DNA from: Luteimonas rhizosphaerae
Lineage (GTDB): Bacteria > Pseudomonadota > Gammaproteobacteria > Xanthomonadales > Xanthomonadaceae
Length of the DNA stretch: 64,000 nucleotides
Assembly (NCBI RefSeq): GCF_002849595.1
Contig: NZ_NRQR01000026.1
Coordinates: 310,001-374,000, forward strand
Direction of reading: 5' to 3'
Each line of letters begins with the position of its first letter. The first letter of the stretch is position 1. The position numbers and the translations under genes were made by a program. The notes under the pieces were generated by a model. It had not been told where the DNA came from, ran no database searches, and saw only the letters and a list, made by a program, of their open reading frames with translations. Of this stretch, positions 20,113 through 28,077 are shown piece after piece.

Positions 20113-20514
20113 TCAGCGCTTGGTCGCCTTCGTGGCGGCCTTGGCTACCTTCTCGGCTTCGGCGCGGACGTCGGCGGTCGCGCTCTCGGCCTGCGACTTC
20201 GCGATTTCCGCGATCGCCTCGTGGGTCTTGACGGTGCGGCCCATGACTTCCTGGCCGGCACTGACCAGACGCTCGGTGTTCTCGCGGGCGATCTGCGCGC
20301 CCTTCGGCAGCAGCGACTTCAGGCCGTCGAAATCACGCACGTCGATCATTTCGTTGAAGAACGCGAACGTGGCGTTGGTGTTCTCGCTGAAGGTCGACAG
20401 CTGCAGGCCGAACACCTTTTCGGCGTTCTCCAGCGAGAGATGGTTGATCTGGGACGCGGCATCGGCGAACTGGCGCGACGCGGCGGTGAACTGCTCGTTG
20501 AACTGATACGACAT
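20113..20514 (-). CDS. Phasin family protein
   Basis: A 133-residue helical protein matching the phasin family. It starts MSYQFNEQFTAASRQFADAA, is rich in Ala, Gln and Glu, and ends with a Lys/Ala tail (AATKATKR). Phasins coat polyhydroxyalkanoate granules, but in xanthomonads such proteins occur without an obvious PHA locus; none is in this window. The start was chosen for AGG eight bases upstream and the family-like N-terminus. It stands alone between its own promoter/palindrome and terminator. Confidence 0.85.
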   Translation of the reverse strand: MSYQFNEQFTAASRQFADAASQINHLSLENAEKVFGLQLSTFSENTNATFAFFNEMIDVRDFDGLKSLLPKGAQIARENTERLVSAGQEVMGRTVKTHEAIAEIAKSQAESATADVRAEAEKVAKAATKATKR

Positions 20515-20563
20515 GGCGGTTACCTGCGAGGTGCCGGCGGGAGGCGCCGGGTTTGTGCGGTGC

Positions 20564-20594
20564 AGCATAACGCAGCCATGTTGCATTGCAACAT
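20564..20594 (-). promoter_or_regulatory. Predicted phasin promoter overlapping a TTGCATTGCAA palindrome
   Basis: On the minus strand TTGCAA (20586-20591), 16 bases and TATGCT (20564-20569) form a plausible -35/-10 pair. The -35 lies inside a palindrome with 8-base arms ATGTTGCA / TGCAACAT (20578-20594). TGC-N-GCA-type repeats are typical of PhaR operators that control phasins in other proteobacteria, so repression by a PhaR-like protein is plausible. Confidence 0.55.
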
Positions 20595-20713
20595 AATGCC
20601 GACGGGCGGTCGTTTCGGGTTCAGTTTCCGTTATCGATCAAACACTTGCTTGGATCGGCCGTCCGGCCCGAGGCGCGGCGCCAACGCCGGGAGGGCCCCG
20701 CGGCGGCCGGGTG

Positions 20714-21070
20714 TCAGCCACCCGTGTAGCGGCAGCCCGAGGTGCAGGTCTCACGGATGACGATCGCGCTCAGGCCGGGCAGGGTCGGCTTCAAGCGCTC
20801 CCAGATCCAGATCGCCAGCCGCTCGCTGGTCGGGTTCTCCAGTCCCGGAATGTCGTTGAGATAGTGATGGTCGAGCTGCGCGTACAGCGGCGCGAACGCC
20901 TGCTTGAGGTCGCCGAAATCCATGATCCAGCCGGTCTCGGGCCCCGGTTCGCCGGACACGTGCACCTCGACCTGGAACGAGTGGCCGTGCAGGCGCGCGC
21001 ATTTGTGGCCGGGCGGCACGTTCGGCAGCCGGTGCGCGGCCTCGAGGGTGAAGACCTTGAAGATATCCAT
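20714..21070 (-). CDS. queD: 6-carboxy-5,6,7,8-tetrahydropterin synthase
   Basis: A 118-residue QueD that converts dihydroneopterin triphosphate to 6-carboxytetrahydropterin in queuosine biosynthesis. Zinc ligands are His13, His28 and His30; the catalytic Cys24 sits in [10 protein letters not shown]. Other family markers are [19 protein letters not shown] and the ETCTSGC C-terminus. The length equals E. coli QueD within a few residues. A -10-like GACAAT sits six bases upstream of the ATG. Confidence 0.95.
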   Translation of the reverse strand: MDIFKVFTLEAAHRLPNVPPGHKCARLHGHSFQVEVHVSGEPGPETGWIMDFGDLKQAFAPLYAQLDHHYLNDIPGLENPTSERLAIWIWERLKPTLPGLSAIVIRETCTSGCRYTGG

Positions 21071-21076
21071 GCGCGC

Positions 21077-21082
21077 ATTGTC
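21077..21082 (-). promoter_or_regulatory. Candidate -10 hexamer (GACAAT) of queD
   Basis: On the minus strand GACAAT is followed by six bases and the queD ATG, with no Shine-Dalgarno. This suggests a leaderless transcript. Confidence 0.35.
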
Positions 21083-21173
21083 GAGCGTGTCCGGCGCGGC
21101 GGCAATGCGCGGGTGTCGCGGGACTGACATCGTGAGCGGGCAGCCTCGACCCGCATTCGCAGACGGAGCGTCC

Positions 21174-22301
21174 ATGTCCGATCGACCCAACCGACGCCGG
21201 CGGTGTCTACTGGCGCTTCCGCTGCTCTGTCTGACCGCCATGACGTCGCTGCCCGGCCCGACCCTGCACGCCGCCACGCCCCAGACCGCGACGCGCCCGC
21301 TGGTGATCGCCCATCGCGGTGCCAGCGCCCGGCTGCCCGAGCACACGCTGGCCGCATACCGGCGGGCGATCGACGACGGTGCGGACGTGATCGAACCCGA
21401 CCTGGTGATGACCCGAGACGGCGTGCTGGTCGCGCGCCACGAGAACGAGATCGGCGGGACCACCGATGTCGCGCGCCGGGTCGAGTTCGCCGGGCATCGG
21501 CGCACGCAGCCGATCGATGGCAGTCCGGTCACCGGCTGGTTCACCGAAGACTTCACGCTGGCCGAGCTGCGGTCGCTGCGCGCGCGCGAGCCGCTGCCGG
21601 ACGTGCGCAGCGTCGCGCACGACGGCGCGTACGCAGTACCCACCTTCGACGAGATTCTCGCGTTGCTGGCCGACGCCGCCGCCGACGGGCGCGTCGTCGG
21701 CCTCATGCCCGAGCTCAAGCATCCGACCCACTTCCGGGCGCTGGACCTGGCGATGGAGGCGCCGCTGCTGGCGGCGCTGGCCGGACATGCGGCCGCCGGC
21801 GGCGGCGCGGTCGTCGTGCAGTCGTTCGAGCCCACCGCGCTGCGGGAGCTGCGTGCGCAACTGGCGCCGCGCCATGGCGATGTCGAACTGCTGCAGCTGA
21901 TCGGCGGCGCGGACACGCAGCCGGCCGACGTCGCCGCGCGTGGCGAGGCCTTGCGCTACCGCGACATGACGACGCCCGACGGCCTGCGCGCCATCGCGGG
22001 GTATGCGCAGTGGCTGGGGCCGCACAAGTCCGCGATCGCCCGGTTCGCTGACGACGACCGGCCGCATGCGACGACGCTGGTCGCCGATGCCCACGCGGCC
22101 GGGTTGCGGATCGCGCCCTACACCTTCCGCCCGGAAAATCCGTATCTGCCGGCGGCGTTGCGCGAGGGCCGCGCGGACGCGCGGCACGAGGCCGGCGCGA
22201 TCGCCGAAATGCGCGCCTATCTCGCGCTGGGGATCGATGGTCTGTTCACCGACGACCCGGCACTCGGCCGCCGCGCCGTCGATGGCGACGCGGTGCCGTG
22301 A
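21174..22301 (+). CDS. glpQ: Periplasmic glycerophosphodiester phosphodiesterase
   Basis: A 375-residue GDPD-family enzyme with a signal peptide (Arg-rich start, hydrophobic ~11-24, cleavage near 34). It hydrolyses glycerophosphodiesters to glycerol-3-phosphate and alcohol. Motifs: [13 protein letters not shown] near 48-60 with catalytic His, [18 protein letters not shown] with metal ligands, PELKHP, and the C-terminal [10 protein letters not shown]. This layout is that of secreted GlpQ rather than cytosolic UgpQ. GGAG precedes the ATG. It is divergent from queD. An 18-base palindrome follows the stop. Confidence 0.88.
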   Translation: MSDRPNRRRRCLLALPLLCLTAMTSLPGPTLHAATPQTATRPLVIAHRGASARLPEHTLAAYRRAIDDGADVIEPDLVMTRDGVLVARHENEIGGTTDVARRVEFAGHRRTQPIDGSPVTGWFTEDFTLAELRSLRAREPLPDVRSVAHDGAYAVPTFDEILALLADAAADGRVVGLMPELKHPTHFRALDLAMEAPLLAALAGHAAAGGGAVVVQSFEPTALRELRAQLAPRHGDVELLQLIGGADTQPADVAARGEALRYRDMTTPDGLRAIAGYAQWLGPHKSAIARFADDDRPHATTLVADAHAAGLRIAPYTFRPENPYLPAALREGRADARHEAGAIAEMRAYLALGIDGLFTDDPALGRRAVDGDAVP

Positions 22302-22304
22302 GCG

Positions 22305-22322
22305 CGCGACGGATCCGTCGCG
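22305..22322. repeat. 18-base perfect palindrome after glpQ
   Basis: Nine bases CGCGACGGA and their reverse complement meet at GGATCC immediately downstream of the glpQ stop. It lacks a T-tract, so it may be a transcript-stabilising hairpin or a rho-dependent end rather than a classic terminator. Confidence 0.5.
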
Positions 22323-22485
22323 GACGCCTGCGCGCGTAGCGCTGGCGACGCGCCCGCATCCGGACGCCACGCGGCCACGCTGTCCTGCGCGCGTCGCGCA
22401 CCGCGTTGAACCGCACGACGCCGCAATCGCGCAGGCGGACGTGCCGCACCCGCGCGGTCGACATGCACTGCCACGGAGAACCGAC

Positions 22486-22884
22486 ATGCCCCGAGTCCCC
22501 TCGATCACGCTGCGCGTGCTGCCTGCCTGCGCGGCGGTCCTGCTGGCCGGTTGCGCGTCGACCGCCCAGCACGCGGGCCCGGCGCTCGCCGGCGAATACC
22601 AGCGCGGTGACATCGTCGTCCTGTTCGGTGCCGATGGCAGCACCCGCGGCAGCACCGTTCACGGCGACGAGTGGCAACGCGGCGTCTACACCGTCGACGG
22701 CGACCGCGTGCAGATCACCGACCAGTGGATGGCGGACGCGTACCGCGACACCAGTTGCGTCGGCAAGGGCACGGGCACCTACCGGTGGCGGCTCGCGGGC
22801 GACGCGCTGACCCTGGAACCGATCGATGAGCCCTGCGCCTCGCGCGCCGAGGGCGTCACCGGCGGCGCCTGGACGCGTCGCTAG
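22486..22884 (+). CDS. Small lipoprotein of unknown function
   Basis: A 132-residue protein with a lipoprotein signal peptide and lipobox LLAGC (Cys about residue 20). The mature part is short and beta-rich (GDIVVLFGADGSTRGS, DGDRVQITDQW) with two further cysteines, resembling small extracytoplasmic beta-sandwich proteins. No family was recognised. A weak GCATCCG-N14 element upstream (from 22356) resembles the ECF promoter motif found before the sigma gene. The TAG stop sits in the loop of a perfect hairpin. Confidence 0.7.
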   Translation: MPRVPSITLRVLPACAAVLLAGCASTAQHAGPALAGEYQRGDIVVLFGADGSTRGSTVHGDEWQRGVYTVDGDRVQITDQWMADAYRDTSCVGKGTGTYRWRLAGDALTLEPIDEPCASRAEGVTGGAWTRR

Positions 22885-22933
22885 GCGACGCGTGACGCCA
22901 TCCGTGGGCGGTGTTGGGCCCGCAGCGGATGGC
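22873..22933 (+). terminator. Two consecutive hairpins at the end of the lipoprotein gene
   Basis: The first hairpin has perfect 9-base arms ACGCGTCGC / GCGACGCGT (22873-22881, 22885-22893) with the TAG stop codon as its loop. The second (22897-22933) pairs GCCATCCG with CGGATGGC plus an inner TGGGC/GCCC. Neither has a T-tract. They may mark a transcript end or stabilise the 3' end. Confidence 0.45.
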
Positions 22934-23317
22934 GCGGTGCAGCCGCGCGTGCGAGGGGGCGCGCGCGGCTGCCGGCCAGGTTCCGGCGTGCATCCGCTGC
23001 GCGATGCCTGCCGTATCTCTCCTCGATGCGCCCGGGCGGCACGTGGAGAATCCGACATGCACAGCAGCACGATCGTGGCACCGGCGTGCCGCCTGGCGGT
23101 CCGTGTGCCCGTGCGCGATCGCGTGCCGGGTCCGTCGTGGCGGCCGCGGTGCGCCGCGCTGGACGTGCCGTGCCGGATGCGCGTTCGCGGCATCCGGTGT
23201 GGCGCGGGGCAGGCGATCGATCGGAGATGCGCGATGCAGCGCGCGCGTCGAGGCTTGCGGCAGGCACGCATTACGGGGACCATGCGGTCCACTGTCTGCC
23301 GCGAGCCCGTGCCCCGG
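22934..23317. other. Long leader region of the sigma-factor gene
   Basis: These ~380 bases carry the predicted ECF promoter (22990-23017), then about 300 bases before the chosen sigma start. The sigma frame is open through this region, and an ATG at 23057 with GGAG eight bases upstream could add 87 residues. That extension is Arg- and Cys-rich and unlike sigma factors, so it is not included. Confidence 0.5.
22990..23017 (+). promoter_or_regulatory. Predicted ECF-sigma promoter of the sigma/anti-sigma operon
   Basis: GCATCCG, 14 bases, CCGTATC. The same two heptamers with exactly the same spacing occur upstream of the lipid operon at 24928-24955. The CGTATC part resembles ECF -10 elements, so autoregulation by the sigma factor encoded downstream is likely. 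Confidence 0.6.
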
Positions 23318-23893
23318 ATGTCCGACCCCGCCGCCGAGACCCCGTTGCACGCCACGCCCGGCCTCGACAGCCTGCTGCGCGATGTCGCCGCCGGCGACCA
23401 GCGCGCGTTCGAGTCGTTGTACCGCAGCAGCGCGCCGCGCCTGATGGCGATCTGCCTGCGCGTGCTGCACGACCGTGGCGAGGCCGAAGACGTGTTGCAG
23501 GAAGTCTACGTGCGCATCTGGCACAAGGCCGCGCAGTTCGATGCCGGCAAGGCCAGCGCAATGACCTGGCTGGGCACGATCGCGCGCAACCGCGCGATTG
23601 ATCGCGTGCGTTCGCGCCCGTCGAACGTGCAGCTGGCGCCGGTCGAACTCGTCGATGCGCTGCCCGACGACGGCGCCACGCCGGCCCAGGCCGGCGAGCA
23701 GGCCGACGACAACGCGCGCCTGCAGGCGTGCATGGACACGCTGGAGCCGAAGCGTCGCGGTCTGATCCGCGCCGCGTTCTTCGACGGCTCCACCTACGAG
23801 GAACTGGCGCGCCGCGCCGGCTCGCCGCTCGGCTCGGTCAAAAGCTGGATCCGTCGCGGCCTGCTGCAACTGCGGGCGTGCCTCGAACAATGA
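23318..23893 (+). CDS. ECF-type RNA polymerase sigma factor (SigK-like)
   Basis: A 191-residue group 4 sigma factor. Region 2 spans ~33-100 (EAEDVLQEVYVRIWHKAAQFD, then TWLGTIARNRAIDRVR) and region 4 ~125-188 (GSTYEELARRAGSPLGSVKSWIRRGLLQLR). It directs RNA polymerase to a small regulon. The next gene overlaps as ATGA and encodes an RskA-like anti-sigma factor, the pairing seen for SigK-type ECFs. The ATG at 23318 gives normal length; upstream in-frame ATGs exist. Predicted targets are its own operon and the lipid operon, from a shared motif. Confidence 0.88.
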   Translation: MSDPAAETPLHATPGLDSLLRDVAAGDQRAFESLYRSSAPRLMAICLRVLHDRGEAEDVLQEVYVRIWHKAAQFDAGKASAMTWLGTIARNRAIDRVRSRPSNVQLAPVELVDALPDDGATPAQAGEQADDNARLQACMDTLEPKRRGLIRAAFFDGSTYEELARRAGSPLGSVKSWIRRGLLQLRACLEQ

Positions 23894-24693
23894 ACGTCCG
23901 GGATCTCCACGACGACATGCACGCGGGCGACGAGCCGCCGAGCGCCGACGTGCTGGCCGGCGAGTACGTCGTCGGCGTGCTCGATGCCGCGCAGCGCCGC
24001 GAGGTCGAGGCGCGCATCGAGACGGATGCCGGATTCGCGCGCCTCGTCGAAGGCTGGCAGCAGCGCCTCGCGCCCTGGCTCGACGCGTACGGCGTCGCCG
24101 ACGTGCCGGCGCATCTGTGGCCGCGCATCCGCAGCGATCTGGGCTGGTCGCCGGTCGAGGGCGCGCGCCGCCCCGGCGTGTGGCACAACGTCGCGGTCTG
24201 GCGTGCGGCCGCGGGGCTTGCGGCGGTCGTCGCGATCGCCGCATTGCTGGCGGACCGGGATACGGTCGATGGCCGCGACGAAGCGCCGACGCCGGTCGTC
24301 GTCGCACCCGCGCCGACGCCGGCACCCGAGCCGGTCGACACGCCACCGGCGGCGCCGCTGCCGGTCACGACACTGGCGCACGACGACGGCACGCCGGGCT
24401 GGCTGGCGTCGGTCGATCGCGACCACGGCAAGGTGCTGATGGTGCCGGTGCCGACGGCGGGCGATGCCGAAGGCCGCGTCGCGGAGCTGTGGGTGATCGC
24501 CGACGGCGCCGCGCCGGCCTCGCTCGGCATCGTTTCGAACGATCACTCGCATACCGTCGAGGTTCCCGACGCCTTGCGCGCCGCGCTGGTCGACGGCTCG
24601 CTGCTCGCGGTCACGCTCGAGCCGCAGGGCGGTGCGCCGGGCGGCGTGCCGACCGGTCCGATCATCGCCAAGGGCGACATCCGCCAGCTCTGA
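23890..24693 (+). CDS. RskA-family anti-sigma factor
   Basis: A 267-residue single-pass membrane protein. The N-terminal ~1-95 cytosolic part (LAGEYVVGVLDAAQRREVEARIETDAGF) matches the anti-sigma-K zinc-less domain, a TM segment lies at ~104-121, a Pro-rich linker follows at ~128-158, and the extracytoplasmic RskA domain ends the protein (LWVIADGAAPASLGI). It should hold the preceding sigma factor inactive at the membrane until a signal triggers release. The start overlaps the sigma stop (ATGA). No ChrR-type zinc-binding cupin is present. Confidence 0.88.
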   Translation: MNVRDLHDDMHAGDEPPSADVLAGEYVVGVLDAAQRREVEARIETDAGFARLVEGWQQRLAPWLDAYGVADVPAHLWPRIRSDLGWSPVEGARRPGVWHNVAVWRAAAGLAAVVAIAALLADRDTVDGRDEAPTPVVVAPAPTPAPEPVDTPPAAPLPVTTLAHDDGTPGWLASVDRDHGKVLMVPVPTAGDAEGRVAELWVIADGAAPASLGIVSNDHSHTVEVPDALRAALVDGSLLAVTLEPQGGAPGGVPTGPIIAKGDIRQL

Positions 24694-24927
24694 GGCGTTT
24701 CGCGTGTGGATCACTGCGTTGCCGTCTCGAGCGGCGCGTGTGATGCCGTGCCGCGCCGCGCTGATCGCGGTGGTTTTCCAGCGCGACGTGTCGCCTCCCG
24801 GCGCGGCGTTCCTGCGGCGCGGCGGCGCCACGCCTCGCTGGATTCCGCTCCGACCGCCGACGCTTTCGCGCGCACATGCGTCGCTCCAACGCCGTCCCGG
24901 CAGCACGCGCGGAGGCGCGTTGCCGCT

Positions 24928-24955
24928 GCATCCGGATCGCGCGCGGCCCCGTATC
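24928..24955 (+). promoter_or_regulatory. Predicted ECF-sigma promoter of the membrane-lipid operon
   Basis: GCATCCG-N14-CCGTATC, identical in both heptamers and in spacing to the element before the sigma gene. A start about seven bases downstream would give a ~25-base leader that contains GAGG before the desaturase ATG. The rest of 24694-24986 holds no gene. Confidence 0.65.
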
Positions 24956-24986
24956 CTCTGACGCCCGTTGTCCGAGGAGCCGCTTC

Positions 24987-25946
24987 ATGTCGTCACCGTC
25001 AGGCCCGATTCCGCCCGCCCCGTCCACGCCGCGTCGTTCGCTGCGTGCCACGGTGCTGCGCTGGTTCGATACCAGCGCGGTCGCCGACGACGGCGACGGC
25101 GATCGCATCGACTGGCTGCGTGCGACGCCGTTCATCGCGATGCATCTGGCCTGCCTCGCGGTGTTCTGGGTCGGGGTGTCGCCGGTCGCGGTGGGCGTCG
25201 CGGTGCTGCTGTACGCGGTGCGCATGTTCGCGCTGACCGGGTTCTACCACCGCTATTTCTCCCACCGGACGTTCCGCACCTCGCGCGGCGTGCAGTTCGT
25301 GTTCGCGCTGATCGGTGCGTCCTGCGTGCAGCGCGGGCCGCTGTGGTGGGCCGCGCATCACCGCCACCACCACCGCCACACCGACACCGTGCGCGATCCC
25401 CATTCGCCGACGGTGCACGGGTTCTGGTGGAGCCACATGGGCTGGTTCCTGACCCGCAACGGCTTCCGCACCGAGTGGGATCGCATTCCCGATCTCGCCA
25501 GGTTTCCGGAGCTGCGCTGGCTCGACCGCTACGACACCCTCGTGCCGGTGGTGCTCGCGGTCGCGCTGTTCGGCTTCGGCGCGCTGCTCGAGCGCGTCGC
25601 GCCTGGCCTCGGCACCAGCGGCGGGCAGATGCTGGTGTGGGGGTTCTTCATCTCCACGACGGTGCTGTTCCACGCCACGGTCACGATCAATTCGCTGTCG
25701 CACAAGTACGGCAGCCAGCGGTTCGAGACCGGCGACGACAGCCGCAACAACTTCTGGCTCGCGCTGCTGACGTTCGGCGAGGGCTGGCACAACAACCATC
25801 ACTTCTTCCCCGGCACCGTGCGCCAGGGGTTCCGCTGGTGGGAGATCGACCTGACCTGGTACGGCCTGCGCGCGATGGCGCTGCTGGGCCTAGTCCGCGA
25901 TCTCAAGCCGATCCCGGCCTGGGTCCACTCGAAGGCCAAGGCGTGA
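24987..25946 (+). CDS. Acyl-CoA/lipid delta-9-type fatty acid desaturase
   Basis: A 319-residue membrane di-iron desaturase. The three His boxes are HRYFSH (88-93), HHRHHH (near 124) and HNNHH (near residue 270), with membrane segments around 48-85 and 185-235. It introduces a double bond into saturated acyl chains. It is the first gene of six coupled by 4-base overlaps, directly downstream of the predicted ECF promoter. Double-bond formation would supply the substrate for the two CFA-type methyltransferases in the operon. Confidence 0.9.
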   Translation: MSSPSGPIPPAPSTPRRSLRATVLRWFDTSAVADDGDGDRIDWLRATPFIAMHLACLAVFWVGVSPVAVGVAVLLYAVRMFALTGFYHRYFSHRTFRTSRGVQFVFALIGASCVQRGPLWWAAHHRHHHRHTDTVRDPHSPTVHGFWWSHMGWFLTRNGFRTEWDRIPDLARFPELRWLDRYDTLVPVVLAVALFGFGALLERVAPGLGTSGGQMLVWGFFISTTVLFHATVTINSLSHKYGSQRFETGDDSRNNFWLALLTFGEGWHNNHHFFPGTVRQGFRWWEIDLTWYGLRAMALLGLVRDLKPIPAWVHSKAKA

Positions 25947-27271
25947 GCCGCCGCATCGCCGTCGTCGGCTCGGGCATCGCCGGGCTCGCCGCCGCGTGGT
26001 GGCTGTCGCGCCGGCACGACGTGGTGCTGTTCGAGGCCAACGACTACCTCGGCGGCCACACGCATACCCATGCGATCACCCATGGCGGCCGGTCGTATGC
26101 GATCGACACCGGGTTCATCGTCTTCAACCGCGCCCACTACCCGCTGCTGACCGGCCTGTTCGATCGTCTCGGGGTCGCCTCGCAGCCGACGACGATGAGT
26201 TTCTCGGTGCACAGCGATGCGAGCGGCGTGGTCTACAACGCGACCTCGCTCGACGGGCTGTTCTGCCAGCGCCGCAACCTCGTCTCGCCGCGGTTCTTCA
26301 GCATGCTGCGCGACCTGACGCGCTTCTATCGCGAGGCGCCGGCACTGCTGCAGGGCGACGACGCGGGGCCGACGCTCGGCGCGTATCTGGAGCGGCATCG
26401 TTACGGCGCGGCATTCCGCGACGAGCACATCGTGCCGATGGCGTCCGCGCTGTGGTCGTCGCCGTCGCGGCAGGTGCTGGAATTCCCGGCGCGCTATCTG
26501 GTGCAGTTCATGCACAACCACCAGATGCTGCAGCTCAGCGGGCGGCCGCCGTGGCGCGTGGTCAGCGGGGGCTCGCAGCGGTACGTCGATGCGCTGCAGC
26601 GCGCCTGGTCGGTGCGTACGCGGTTGTCGACACCGGTGCTGGGAATCGTGCGCGGCGACGCGGGCGTGACCGTGCAGACCGCCGCCGGCGCCGAGGTCTT
26701 CGACGACGTCGTGCTCGCCTGTCACAGCGACCAGGCGCTCGCGCTGCTGCACGATGCCGATGCCGACGAACGCGCGGTGCTCGGCGCGATCCGCTACCAG
26801 GACAACGACACCGTGCTGCACACCGACGCCCGCCTGCTGCCGCGCGAGCGCAAGGCCTGGGCGGCGTGGAATGCGCACGTGCCACGCGACCCGGCGGCGG
26901 CGTGCACGGTCAGCTACTGCATGAACCTGCTGCAGGGCATCGACGCGCCGGAGCCGTTCGTCGTCACCCTCAACCGCACCGAGGCGATCGATCCGGCGAA
27001 GATCCTGCGGCGCATGCGCTACGCGCATCCGGTCTACGACGCGGCGATGGTCGCGGCGCAGCAGCGCAAGCCGCAGATCCAGGGGCGTCGCCACACCTGG
27101 TTCGCGGGCGCGTACTGGGGCTGGGGCTTCCACGAGGACGGCATCCGCAGCGCGGCCGAAGTCGCGCGGGCACTGGGGGCGCTGCCGTCGGACGTGGACA
27201 TCGTCGCGACGCCGGGCCTGCGACGCTCGAAGCCCGATACCTCCGGGTCCGCGCCGCGCGCGGTCGCATGA
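25943..27271 (+). CDS. NAD(P)/FAD-dependent amine-oxidase-like protein
   Basis: A 442-residue flavoprotein with the dinucleotide-binding GSGIAGLAAAW near residues 9-19, FEANDYLGGHTHT at the end of the Rossmann unit, and a C-terminal WFAGAYWGWGFHEDG. This matches COG2907, a family regularly found beside DUF1365 and CFA synthase genes in stress-induced lipid operons. In Rhodobacter, operons of this composition belong to the singlet-oxygen sigma regulon and take part in making unusual fatty acids. The start is GTG 25943, overlapping the desaturase stop as GTGA. Confidence 0.85.
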   Translation: MSRRIAVVGSGIAGLAAAWWLSRRHDVVLFEANDYLGGHTHTHAITHGGRSYAIDTGFIVFNRAHYPLLTGLFDRLGVASQPTTMSFSVHSDASGVVYNATSLDGLFCQRRNLVSPRFFSMLRDLTRFYREAPALLQGDDAGPTLGAYLERHRYGAAFRDEHIVPMASALWSSPSRQVLEFPARYLVQFMHNHQMLQLSGRPPWRVVSGGSQRYVDALQRAWSVRTRLSTPVLGIVRGDAGVTVQTAAGAEVFDDVVLACHSDQALALLHDADADERAVLGAIRYQDNDTVLHTDARLLPRERKAWAAWNAHVPRDPAAACTVSYCMNLLQGIDAPEPFVVTLNRTEAIDPAKILRRMRYAHPVYDAAMVAAQQRKPQIQGRRHTWFAGAYWGWGFHEDGIRSAAEVARALGALPSDVDIVATPGLRRSKPDTSGSAPRAVA

Positions 27272-28077
27272 ACACAATGTCCGCCCCTGCTGCCGCGCTC
27301 GCCGCTGCGCCGCGCCACAGCGCGGTGTACGAAGGCGTGGTGCGCCATCGGCGGCACGTACCGCACGCGCATGCGTTCGATTACCGCATGGCGCAGCTGT
27401 GGCTCGATCTCGACGAGGTCGACACCGTGTTCGCCTCGCGCTGGCTGTGGTCGAGCACGCGTCCGGCGATCGCGCGGTTCCGCCGGTCCGACTACCTCGG
27501 GCCGGCCGACGTGCCGCTGGCCACCGCGGTGCGCCAGCGCGTGCACGCGGCGATCGGGCGCACGCCGGCCGGACCGATCCGTCTGCTGACGCACCTGCGT
27601 TATTTCGGCCTCGCCTTCAATCCGGTGAGCTTCTACTACTGCTACCGCGCCGACGGCACGACGCTCGACTGCATCGTCGCCGAGATCACCAACACGCCCT
27701 GGCGCGAGCGCCATGCCTACGTGCTGCCGGTCGAGACCGCGAGCCGCCATGGCCGCGCGCTGCAGTGGGAGTTCGACAAGGCCTTCCACGTCTCGCCGTT
27801 CATGGCGATGGACCGCGCCTACCGCTGGCGGTTCACGCCGCCGGTCGAAGACCTGCACGTGCACATGGACGTCCTGCGCGACGGGGCGCCCGAGTTCGAT
27901 GCGACGCTGACCCTGCAGCGCCGGCCACTCGACGGCGCGTCGCTGGCGCGCGTGCTGTGGCGCTATCCGGCGATGACCGCGCAGGTCGTCGCGGCGATCC
28001 ACTGGCAGGCGTTGAAGCTGTGGTGCAAACGCAATCCGGTGCACGACCACCCCACCCATTCCCGGACCTCTCCATGA
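27268..28077 (+). CDS. DUF1365 family protein
   Basis: A 269-residue protein matching DUF1365 (YEGVVRHRRHVPHAHAFDYR near the start, then RYFGLAFNPVSFYYCY and FHVSPFM). The biochemical role is not established; the family co-occurs with COG2907 flavoproteins and CFA synthases. Start and stop both overlap neighbours as ATGA, so it is part of the coupled block. Confidence 0.85.
   Translation: MNTMSAPAAALAAAPRHSAVYEGVVRHRRHVPHAHAFDYRMAQLWLDLDEVDTVFASRWLWSSTRPAIARFRRSDYLGPADVPLATAVRQRVHAAIGRTPAGPIRLLTHLRYFGLAFNPVSFYYCYRADGTTLDCIVAEITNTPWRERHAYVLPVETASRHGRALQWEFDKAFHVSPFMAMDRAYRWRFTPPVEDLHVHMDVLRDGAPEFDATLTLQRRPLDGASLARVLWRYPAMTAQVVAAIHWQALKLWCKRNPVHDHPTHSRTSP

Noticed and set aside
25799..27277. 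492-codon minus-strand frame opposite the flavoprotein gene
   Set aside because: Antisense shadow caused by high GC; no family motif.
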